A stretch of 64,000 nt of DNA from Drosophila pseudoobscura. Lineage: Eukaryota > Arthropoda > Insecta > Diptera > Drosophilidae. The DNA is taken from NCBI RefSeq assembly GCF_009870125.1, contig NC_046681.1:20783001-20847000 (forward strand). The letters run 5' to 3'. A model generated the notes under the pieces. That model did no database searches. It had not been told where the DNA came from and saw only the letters and a list, made by a program, of their open reading frames with translations. This document shows positions 54,866 to 64,000 of this stretch, piece by piece. Position numbers and translations under genes: made by a program. Position 1 is the stretch's first letter; each line of letters starts with the position of its first letter.

Positions 54866-57800
54866 TTAGAATTCGTTTTCAGGGTTAAGGTCGAATCTTG
54901 GTGGGAAAGCCAATCCGTCGAATTGTGGCCGAACGGACGTCGCACGGGGCTAAAGAAGAGAAGAGAAAACACAAATTAGTTATCAGCTCCATATAAATGG
55001 TATTTGTAATCATGCTGGGGTTTCGGGTGGGGTGGGGACAAGTCTCCGAGTTGGACAAACTGATCGGGAAAGAACGAGAACGAACGAATCGCCTGCCAGC
55101 ACATTATGTAGTGGACCGGCAGTAGAGGAGAGTAATACAACAACTGTGGTGACGACTGTACGTAAGTGCTCGCCGAGCGAGTGTCATAACGGGGAAATGA
55201 ACGAAGACGAGTAACGAGTATGAACAAGATAGCGCTTGACGAACGACGACAAAACGTAACGGATGAGACTGAACGAACGAACGAATGAGCGAGAGCACGT
55301 CATGAGCTGCGTCGGACTCTAGGGTTGATGTTGTGTGTATATTTTTGGGGAATTGGGAGTTTCGACACAACGAGAACAAGACAAGACGTGAACGAGCGAG
55401 AGACTGAACGTGAACGAGAACAAGAACGAACACGTCCCACTTACAAATGTTTCAAGAAAGTTTCTACTGCTCCAGCAGCGCGCCCCATTGGCGGCCACCC
55501 TTGGGCGCTGTCGGCTGCAGTACACATGTACAAATACATTTGATATATTGTGTTTTTAATAATATAGTGGAAGAATAGTGTGTGCTTTTCTTTTTAATTT
55601 TTTTTTTTTTTTGTAAATTTGTATGCAGAATGGTTGTAGAGTATAAGCAAAGTCGATTGATTAAGCTGCTGGTAACTATTTCTTGTTATTTTCTTTTCTT
55701 TTTTTGTAGCTTTTTCTTTATTTTCTGTCAAAATGAACGCATTTTTGGTTGGTACGTGATTTTCGATGATCTTTCGATTGATCCTTTGCCTTGTTCTGTG
55801 GTTGATTGATTGGGTTCTGGTTCTGGTTCTGGTTGCCTCTAATTACAGTTTTCTCATCTAGCGAATGTCGTATGATGCATCTATATTATTATTTTAGTAT
55901 TTATTTTATAATAATTCTTATAAGCTATAATTCTCTTTGCATGTTTTTGTTCTCTCATTATCGTAAATGAACCAATATTGGATCGCTATATAGAAATTTT
56001 TTTGGTTTTATTTTCTCGTGGTGGTTGTGCCTCAAATTTAAATCTTTTTGTTTTGTTTTGGTCGAGCAGTAACGAAGAAGCAGAGCGTATCGCGCAAAAT
56101 ATGAAAGGGAAGAATATATTTATATACATTATTTAAACCGATCGAGAGAGCAAAAGAGAGTGATATGGCGGCTATTCAAAGCACAATGGTAGCTCAGTGT
56201 ACACTGGTCGAGTGAGAGAAATTTCAATGATTTTTGGGGTCAGAGAGTGAAGGGGTAATCGGGTCAGAGGGTCATCGGTTAATGGTCAATGTATAAGTAT
56301 TATAGGGTTAAGAGAACTCACCGCTGGGCTGGCACCACGACCGACAGAACCGGCACGTCCCTTGGCGCGGAATTTGCTGATGGCCTGCTCGGCCAGATCG
56401 GCACGCTCCTCGGCCTCCTCAAGCTCCTGCTGAGCCTTGCGGAATTTGGCCAGGTTGAGGGCGGCGATTTCCTCGGCCTCCTCGATCTGCCTCTTGTATG
56501 TCTTGATCTTCTGTTGCAGCTTGTCGACCAGATCCTGCATGCGCTCGTGGTTCTTGCGGTCCTCCTCGGACTGGAAGCTCAGCTCCTTGATGCGGCGCTC
56601 GCTCTTACGCAAGTTCTTCTGGGCATCGGCGTGTCTCCTCTGCTCACCGTCCAGCTCGTTCTCGAGCTCGCGGACGCGCTGCTCCAACTTCTGGATGGCC
56701 TTCTTGCCGCCCTTAAGGGCATTGGCCTCAGCCTCATCCAGGCGGACCTGCAGTTCCTTGATCTGCTGCTCAAGGGCCTTCCTCAATTTCTCCTGGGTCT
56801 GGGCATGATCCTGCTCAGCGCGGAGCTCATCAGCCAGGCGGGCGGCATCAACCATAGCCTTCTTGGCCTTCTCCTCGGAGTTCTTGGCTTCGTTGAGGAG
56901 CTCATCCAGGTCGGAGTGCAGGGTCTGCAGCTCAGACTCGAGCTTCCTCTTGGCAGCGGAGATGGAGGCGTTCTGGGCGGAAACCTCGTTCAGCTGTTCG
57001 TGGGCATCGGCAAGCTCCTGCTCGGCCTGGCGACGGCCGCGATCGGCCTGCTCCAACAGAGTGCGAGACTCCTCCAGTTCGTTCTGGAGAGCGTTGGCAC
57101 GACGCTCAGAGATACCCAGCTGTTCACGGGCATCGTCACGGGCGCGCTGCTCCTCCTCAAGGGCGGTCTGGATGTCCTTAAGCTGTTGCTGGTAACGCTT
57201 GATGTTCTTCTGGGCCTCGGCGTTAGCCTGGAAAGGATAGCAAAATAATCGATATGGATGAGTATGGTTTAAGAGCGAAGTTTGGTGTCGAACCCACCTT
57301 GTTGGCATGATCCAGAGCAATCTCCAGCTCGTTAATGTCAGCCTCCAGCTTCTTCTTCATGCGCAGGGCCTCAGCCTTGCCCTTGGCCTCAGCCTCGAGG
57401 GAGGCTTGCATCGAGTCCAAGGCGCGCTGGTGGTTCTTGCGGGTGTTCTCGAACTCCTCTTCCTTCTCCTGGATGCGGCGATCGATTTCCTGACGGACCT
57501 GGGACAGCTCCAGCTGGGCGCGCAGCACCTTGTTCTCCTCCTGCTCGAGAGCGGCCTCAGCCTCCTCCAAAGCGGCCTGGAGTTCGTCCTTCTCGGCTTC
57601 CAGACGCTTGCGGGCCTTCTCGATCTCATGGATGTTGCGGCCACCCTCACCGATCTGGTCGAGCAGATCCTTGACCTCATCAGCCAAGTTCTTGTTCTCA
57701 CGACGCACAGCCTCCAGCTGCTCCTGGCCCTCCTCGTAGGCACCCTTCAGACGGAACAGTTCAGTGGAGTAGTTGCGGCACTCCTTCTGGGAGGCATCGA

Positions 57801-60800
57801 GCTCAGCGGCCAAATCGTCGACCTTGAGCTTCCACTCGCCGATGATCTTGTCGAAAGCCTTCTGCTTCTTCTCGGCGGCATTGGCAATGGCGTTGGCGCG
57901 ATCGACCTCCAGCTGGAGATCCTCGACTTCGGTGGACAGACGCTGCTTGGTCTTCTCCAGGCCAATGCACTTCTGGTTAAGGGACTCGATGGTCTCCTCA
58001 GCCTCGGCGAGACGGGCCTGCAGCTTGCGCTTGGCCTCCTCCAGCTCCTCAGAGCGGGCAACACCATCGGACTCGTACTTGCTGCGCCAGATCTGGGACT
58101 CGGCGTTGGCCTTGCTCAATTGACGTTGCAGATCAGCCTTGCCCTCGGCCTCCTCCTCAACCTGTTCGCGCAGGTTGTCGAGGTCGTGCTCCAAGTTGCG
58201 GAACTTGCCCAGAAGGGTGGCACGCTCGCGGGACTCCTCGTCGGCGAGACGCTTGGTATCCTCCAGCTGGGTGGTCAGGGAGATCTTGATCTTGGAGAGC
58301 TGAGACACCTGGGACTCGGCTTCCTCCAACTGGCGGAGCAGGTCGGAGTTCTCAATGGACAGCTTCTTCTTGCTGGCATCGAAGTCGTTGAGGGTCCTGT
58401 TGGTCTCATCCAATTTGGACTGGACCTCGTTGAGGGTGTGCTGCAGCTGCTTGGCGATCTTCTCCTGGGCAGCCTGTGGGAGTTTAAGAATTGGGGGTTT
58501 TTTAGTCTCGGGTTTTGGGTGGGTTTTCTCTTTTTGTTTTGAGTGGTGTGCACATTGGTTTTCGTGTAAGGTGGTTTTCTGTACAAGGCTTTTGGGGTTT
58601 TAGTACGTCAAGCGGGCTGATTACTTTAGTTTTGGGGGTCGTTTTAGTTGTGCTAATATTTTTTTACAGGGGTTCTTCGAGGTCGAGGTCTGGTTTCGTT
58701 GACTATACACAAGTTTTCGTGGCAAAAATATAGATATAGAACTTTCAGCATTTAATTTACAGCGGCAATCGATGAGAGCAAAGAAATGAATCAATTTGAA
58801 TACCTTCTCGTTGGTAATGTGGTCAACACCGGAGCGCAGATCGTTCAACTGGCCGTAGTACTCGTTCTTCTCCTTCTCAGCCCTGGTTTAAACAGATAGA
58901 TAGAGTAGACACAAATGGTTTTTCACGGGTTAGTTTTTGTTTGTGTGGGATATAAAGATATAAAGAGAGCCGAGGCGAGGCGAGAAGCGAGCGAGCTGCA
59001 ACTGATCGTAGTCCGAATCCTATTAAGAGACCTTTCTTGTTTTTTTGTTATACAGAAAGAGAGACAGAGAATGGATCACACAGACGTTGTTTTTTGTACG
59101 TAGTTGTGTGGAGCTTTGGTTGGAACATGCGTGTTCAGTTTTCAGTTTTAAGTGTTCAGTGGTGGTTCTGTGTGTACTCGTATTCAGATATGTGTGGACC
59201 ATAAGGCACCCAACCCAGAGGGCTTTGCAGACCTCTGGGGTTGGGTGCTTGTGATCGCGACATATTACCTTATCGCGACCCATCTGATCGCAGGCGGTAC
59301 GAGTCTGATTCAGCTCGTTGTGGCAAGTCTGGCGATCGTGCTCGGCCCTAGATAGCAATGTGGAAAAAAGAGCAAGAGATCAATTGAAGTTGTGGACTGA
59401 CTGACTCTCTTTCCCGTTAGCGAGATCTGTCTCTATCGCGCGTAGTTGCACCTGAAAAATGCTAGCGAAATTCTACGATAGATATGATCGGTACTTACTT
59501 AGCCTTCAGCTTGTTAAGCTGATCGACCTGTTCGGCCATCTCGGCAACGGCATCGTTGTGCTTCTTGCGCAGGTTAGCCAGGGTGGACTCGTGCTGGATG
59601 TTGGCTTCCTCAAGATCGCGACGGAGCTTGCTGAGCTCAGCCTCACGTTTCTTGTTGAGCTCAATCTGGGCAGAGGTGGCACCGCCAGCCTCCTCCAGAC
59701 GCTCGCCCAATTCCTCGAGTTCGCGGGCAAGATCGGCGCGCTGCTTCTCAGCCTTGGCGCGGGCCTGACGTTCGGCCTCGACCTCCTCCTCCAGCTCCTC
59801 GATGCGGGCCTGCAGCTCCTTGATCTGGCGCTGGTGCTTGCCAACGACGACCTGCTCATCTTCCAGCTTGGCGGTGATGGAGGACAGTTCCTTGTCCTTG
59901 CGCTGGATAGCCTGCTCGAGCTCCTTCTTGTTGCGCTCCAGATCGGCGACAGCCTCCTGGGTGAGCTTGAGGTCTCCCTCAACCTTACGCTTGCCCTTCT
60001 CAACATCGCCGCGGACCTTCTTCTCGCGCTCCAGCGAGTCCTCGAGTTCATCGAGGGTCTGCTCGAGCTTGGCCTTAACCTTGTTCAAGTGGTTGATCTT
60101 GTCCTCAGCGGACTGCAGCTCCTCACCGGTCTTCTGGTTGGTCTCTCCCTGCATCTTCTTCTCCTTGTTCAACTTGTTGATGAGCTCATCCTGGTGGGCG
60201 ATCTCGTCGTTCAAGTTGCGGATCTGGTGATCCTTGGTGGCCTTGTCCTGCTCGGCCTTCTGGATGTTCAGCTCCAGATCCTCGATGTCCTTCTTCAGGC
60301 CAGAGATCTCCTGATCGGCCTTCTTCTTCTGCTGGAACAGCTGGTTGCGGGCATCTTCCTCCTGAGTCAGGCGCTCTTGGATGTCCTATATTTTGTGTGC
60401 GAGATAGGAAATGGTATACATATTGGTAAGTGATGTGATGGTGAAGGTGATGATTGGCCCAATCCAAATATAGCAATCTGAGCAATTGGCTCGAAATAGC
60501 CGAGAGCAAGTTTCACGCTCGATTTGACATGATCAATTTCGTGTTTTCTGCTTTTGGATTGATGCCATCGTTGGAATTGGCTTTGGCTTTGGATATGGGT
60601 TTTTTTAGGTGGTACTTACGCGCAGCTGGTTCTCGAGGTCGTTCTTCTGGGCTTGCAACTTGGAGTTGCGCTCCTGGTAGTCCTGCAGGGCACCCTTCTC
60701 GCCGGACAGGGAGTCCAACAGGGCGGTCTTCTCAGCCAACAACTTGGCGTTGAGCACCTCCAGCTCCTTGCGCACTTTCACTTCAGCGGCGTGCAGTTCC

Positions 60801-61078
60801 TCAGCCTTCTTGGCCTTCTCCTCCAGACGCTGTAAGTCATTAGAGGCATTGGTGGGGTTAGTAAAGGCAGAGCCACTATCACTGCTTATCGCAGCCGCTG
60901 GCTGGACTTGTGGTTCGACTGGCGTAGGTTCTGGGGCAGCAGGAGCAGCAGCAGCAGCTTCGGGATTTTCTGTGGGTGGAGTCGACTCTGCTGCGGGAGC
61001 TGCTGGCTCCTCAGTGGCACTGGGTGTGGTGGCTTCGCTGGATTTTTTCGTTTTTTTGGTTTTCTTTTCATCAGCCAT
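54866..61078 (-). CDS. Mhc: Myosin rod protein (MRP), alternative product of the Mhc gene
   Basis: An open frame starting with ATG at 61078 runs straight into Mhc exon 13 across its 3' splice site (CTTACAG|CGTCTGG), adding 83 unique residues before [11 protein letters not shown]. The unique part is basic at first ([12 protein letters not shown]) and then Ala/Pro/Glu-rich, without heptads. The remaining exons 13-17 and 18 or 19 are shared with Mhc. With exons 15 and 19 the product is 1196 residues. D. melanogaster makes such a headless myosin (MRP) from an internal promoter, with a unique N-terminus of about the same length, found in thick filaments of several muscles. The promoter lies in Mhc intron 12 (61079-62338). 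A minus-strand CTAATTTTATAG near 61233-61244 is close to a MEF2 site, but this is weak. Confidence 0.85.
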
Positions 61079-64000
61079 TGCTAGATATTCACTTTAGGCA
61101 CTCTGCTTATGCTACGAATAGTATGCTTTTTTGCTTGGTTCGTTTCGGGGGTTCGTTTTGTGGTACGCGTTACCGCGACGGCGACTGGTCAAATACAACT
61201 GGAATGGCTGCTACGAATGCACTGGGCCACTTGGCTATAAAATTAGCAAACGCCCCATCGCACGCATACCCAGAGCAGAGCAGAGCAGCAGCAGCTGCCA
61301 CTGTGCGGCATGCCATATGTGTGAGTGTAATCGCCTTGGCTATGAAGAGTGAGGAGGCAGCCATCATAATTCAGAAATTGCTAGCCTCTGGGGCCTATCA
61401 TTTCGCACTTGTGCTGCGGGCCAGCAGGTGTACACCATCTCTACACCCAAGCGAACCCAACCCACTCTCCCATCTGCATATGTATATCTATATATACATA
61501 TACAATCTTTAGATTTTATACAAATTCAGATCTATGTATGATTCCTGTGTACATAATTACTCATCGCGATCATGATCGGGAACTATACTTGGCGGTAGGC
61601 TCTTGGGATTTTTTATTATTTAATTAGCAAGCTAATTGGCAAACTAATTGTGGCTCTTTAAAAAAATTGAGCTATGTGGCAGGGCCGAGAATAGACCCCA
61701 GTGCAATTCATAATTCTGTACAAGATATACATAAGATACACAAACAAATATACATAGATATAGTGTGTATGTAGGCAGGGTATTTGTTGGATTCCAGCGA
61801 AACTTTTCGGGTACTGTTGGGGTAAACAGAAGGAGCTGGGCTGTTGCTGTTGCTGTTGCTCTAAAGTGCCTAGATTATGACAGCATCTATTTTTGGTTAT
61901 ACCAGCGATAGGAATCAGATCGTATCGATCGATATGTTCGGGCAGCTGTGAGTGGGTGGTGGCTGTGTTGAGTGGTCCGGTAGAAGGAATGGGTTGCATG
62001 TCCGTGCTGCAGGTATTAAGTCGTGTGTGCTTAATTAAGCACAAGAATTTCGCCTCGTTGTAACAACACAATGTTTATGGCGATTGGCTAAAATAAGATT
62101 TAGAGATGGGGATTTGATGGGTGCAGCTGCTGCGGCTCATCCAATTACCCCAGACAATGAGAGAGAGAGAGGAAGAAGAACCGAATGGAATGGACATGCC
62201 AGGGCTACTTGTACACATTCGTGATTGTCACTGGCAACTGCTCTTTGGCCAAGTTCAACACAAGCCATCTACAAAGTAGTCGAACCACAGTCGAACAGCT
62301 CTGAGGTAGGGAAAATGGAGACATCAGTTTATACTCACGGCAATCTCATCCTCGATACGGCTGACGTTGAGGAGGGGCTTGACCTTCTGCCACAGTTTGT
62401 ACCATGGCCAGGTACGGAGCTGCAGGTACTTGCGCAGATTGCGCTGGACAACCTTGAGGGCGACGCGCTGTTCCTGGAGCTTCTTGAAGCCCTTGCGGGA
62501 CAGGTAACCACGAGCCCAGGCCTGCATCCAGGACATGATCTTGCCCAGACGCTCATCACGGAACTCCTCCATCTGACCCAGGACACCGGCGCGGAAGAAC
62601 ACCTAGATATGGCCAAAGGTATTTTGTGTGTGTTTGTGGGGAAGGAAGATAATAGGTTAGTTTCCTGTTGATTCTACCGATCGAAGAGCGCGTGCACTAA
62701 GCAGACCCCGAACTGACTTTTCGGACAATCCAGGGTCTTTTTTTTACGTTTATGCTTAAGCGATTCTTCAAAAACACTTTTGGACAGGTTGAACTGGGAT
62801 AGATAGAGGATGGATGGTTTGAACAACAACACAAGAAATACAGAATACAGGAAAACGACAAGACAAGACAAGAACATGACAAACAACAAATACATTTATA
62901 CGAGTATATAAAGATCTTAGTAAAGAGATGCAGATGGTATGGAGATGTGATTAGTGAACATAGATGCAGATGATGACACTGATGCAGATGTTGACACGGA
63001 TGCAGTTGGAGACACTCAGAGCTTTAGACTAGGCATATGTGGGACCTCAAGATCAGTACCCTAGACCAAGCCACACTCAGACCCAACACCTGGACAAGAG
63101 CTGTGTACTAGCAGCTGACTTGGATTGTCCGGGGTTGGGTCTGGGATAGGATGGAATGGGGATAATTCCAGGAGGTAGAAGCGGTGCAAGTGCACAGGAT
63201 GTTTGTGTGGGTGTGTGTGTGTGTGAGATATATTGTCTGGCATATACCTTTGTGTTACCCAAACGGTATTGATCTTCTGGCAGATCGATAAACTTAATGA
63301 TAATATCAGCGGCCTTTTTGTCTTTCTCAACGCCCTGCAATTGCTTGGGGCACATGATCTTGTAGCTGTATGGAGTTTTGTAGTTTTAATGTTGTATTAT
63401 TTTGTTTCAAACGAATTGGTTAATAGTGGTGCATACATACTAACTAAATTTTTGATTTAGAATTGGGATTAGGTTAATTAACTACAGACTAGGAAATAGT
63501 AGAGTTACTTCTACCACAAGGATCTAACACCAATCGAATAGGAATTAGGTTTGAATTTGAGTGTAGGTAGGTAGGGTATAGGTATATGTTCTGGTTCCTT
63601 TTTTGTGAAGGTTTCAGAACAGAGTGCGTGGGATGGATTGCAGGGGTATTTCCTTGTGTCTTATATACTATTTTCAGGCCACAATCAGAGAGATAGAAAG
63701 AAGAGATACTGAGAAGAACATGCGCACAGATCATTCCTGGTTCAGAGGTCGAAGCTTTTTGCTTGGTTTTGTACCTAAACCAGGTTCGAGTCTGTGTGTG
63801 TTTATGGGGTGCAATATTGTATGTGTATGTGTGTGTTGTTGAATGCCTGGACATCAGTTTTCAGAGCCATAGACAAAAGTGCATGTTTTTGAAGTAATGT
63901 AGTTTTTGGTGTAGAGAATAGTTGGTTGTGCGTGCCTTTGTGTTACCCAGACGGTATTGATCGTCGGCCAACTCGGTCGATTCGATGAGGACCTTCGTGC
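54866..64000 (-). CDS. Mhc: Muscle myosin heavy chain, exons 11-19 (5' part outside window)
   Basis: The only conventional muscle myosin II gene of Drosophila. Exons seen: 11-type copies 63936-64000 (cut by the edge) and 63248-63365; 12, 62339-62602; 13, 60620-60829; 14, 59499-60385; 15a, 59269-59347; 15b, 58804-58882; 16, 57298-58473; 17, 56322-57227; 18, about 56038-56043; 19, 54866-54949. All join in frame. Exon 11 supplies part of the converter. Exon 12 starts [14 protein letters not shown], runs through the IQ light-chain region and the WPWYKLW hook, and ends RIEDEIA. Exons 13-17 encode the uninterrupted heptad coiled-coil rod that forms thick filaments, ending in the non-helical GRGASPA. 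Exon 19 adds 27 residues ending NPENEF. Actin and ATP sites are in upstream exons not in the window. Confidence 0.97.
54950..56037 (-). other. Mhc intron 18 / exon 18 3' UTR region
   Basis: No coding sequence beyond the exon 18 codon and stop. A minus-strand AATAAA at plus 55905-55910 would end the exon 18-type mRNA about 130 nt after its stop codon. Purine-rich CGAAC repeats lie near 55070-55440. Confidence 0.45.
56038..56043 (-). other. Mhc: Candidate Mhc alternative exon 18 (one Ile codon plus stop)
   Basis: AG|ATT TAA on the minus strand. In D. melanogaster, exon 18 adds a single residue before its stop, replacing the 27 residues of exon 19, and I recall that residue as Ile. The acceptor has a weak pyrimidine tract (A-rich CAAAACAAAAAG, with pyrimidines further upstream), consistent with a regulated exon, and AATAAA follows. 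Chosen from sequence alone, so the exact site is uncertain. Confidence 0.45.
58804..58882 (-). other. Mhc: Mhc alternative exon 15b
   Basis: 79 nt encoding [20 protein letters not shown] and so on (26 residues with the split Lys). It has the same length, phase and flanking joins as exon 15a, so the two are mutually exclusive. It encodes part of the subfragment-2 hinge. Confidence 0.9.
59269..59347 (-). other. Mhc: Mhc alternative exon 15a
   Basis: 79 nt encoding [20 protein letters not shown] and so on. It accepts the split AA|G codon from exon 14 and joins exon 16 in phase 0, exactly as exon 15b does. Confidence 0.9.
60620..61078 (-). other. Mhc: First coding exon of myosin rod protein
   Basis: 153 codons: 83 unique, then the 70 of Mhc exon 13. 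The boundary inside it (60829/60830) is the exon 13 acceptor used by full-length Mhc, so this exon is an upstream extension that ignores that acceptor. Confidence 0.85.
61079..62338 (-). other. Mhc intron 12, containing the MRP promoter region
   Basis: 1.26 kb without coding sequence. It should hold the internal promoter. A minus-strand TATAAAAT lies near plus 61504-61512, but its distance from the MRP ATG (over 400 bp) makes its role uncertain. Confidence 0.5.
62603..63247 (-). other. Intron between the last exon 11 copy and exon 12
   Basis: No further exon 11 copy found. Contains GATGCAGATG repeats near 62930-63005 and the GT run below. Confidence 0.5.
63211..63224. repeat. (GT)7 microsatellite
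   Basis: Perfect GT repeat just downstream of the exon 11 donor. Confidence 0.8.
63248..63365 (-). other. Mhc: Mhc alternative exon 11, copy next to exon 12
   Basis: 118 nt: a split base plus 39 codons, [20 protein letters not shown] and so on, ending DQYRLGNTK, then a normal GTATAT donor. It joins exon 12 in phase 0. By position this corresponds to the last of the five exon 11 alternatives of D. melanogaster. Confidence 0.85.
63936..64000 (-). other. Mhc: Mhc alternative exon 11, next upstream copy (truncated by window edge)
   Basis: The visible part encodes [20 protein letters not shown] then TK, matching the end of the other exon 11 copy. The sequence after the last codon is GCACGC, not GT, so the donor is non-canonical. 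Confidence 0.85.

Noticed and set aside
56289-60433. Long plus-strand open frames (319, 411 and 324 codons) opposite the Mhc rod
   Set aside because: They are antisense shadows created by the biased heptad codons of the coiled coil. They have no start context, domain or splice logic, and the minus-strand frame is certain.

Overview
The window is nuclear DNA of a fruit fly (Drosophila). Genes have short phased introns with GT/AG borders, TATA plus Initiator core promoters, DRE motifs and AATAAA signals. The gene content and order (Cse1/midway, an Ugt36B-type glucuronosyltransferase trio, Cyt-b5-r, Mhc) look like the region I know as cytological 36B on 2L of D. melanogaster, i.e. Muller element B. 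Spacer sequence and a degenerate short-TIR repeat suggest a species other than D. melanogaster, possibly of the obscura group; that species call is inference.

Left part (1-16.3 kb): the 3' end of a neprilysin-like gene whose protein has no zinc motif; a secreted pancreatic-type lipase; on the minus strand a mitochondrial aspartyl-tRNA synthetase with an unusually elaborate architecture; then midway (DGAT1, minus strand), whose 4.5 kb fourth intron contains the whole of Cse1 (nuclear export receptor of importin alpha) on the opposite strand.

Middle part (16.3-38.3 kb): mostly non-coding. It holds a two-exon gene for a secreted Gln/Thr/Pro-rich protein with an acidic tail (minus strand) and two nearly identical 63-residue secreted peptide genes. 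One peptide gene lies inside the intron of the secreted-protein gene and the other upstream of it. Both have a TATA box, an Initiator and a kappaB (Rel) site about 130 bp upstream of the predicted start, which suggests infection-inducible effector peptides. A Gfo/Idh/MocA-type dihydrodiol dehydrogenase-like gene follows.

Right part (38.9-64 kb): a 1.1 kb repeat with 15-bp terminal inverted repeats, three tandem UDP-glycosyltransferase genes (minus strand, the last without introns), a divergent pair of cytochrome-b5/fatty-acid-desaturase fusion genes (Cyt-b5-r and a paralogue), and the 3' two thirds of muscle myosin heavy chain (Mhc, minus strand). Mhc shows its alternative exons 11 (two copies seen), 15a/15b, 18 and 19, and the internal first exon of myosin rod protein. 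All exon joins below were worked out by hand from splice-site sequence and reading-frame continuity; no alignment or transcript data were used.
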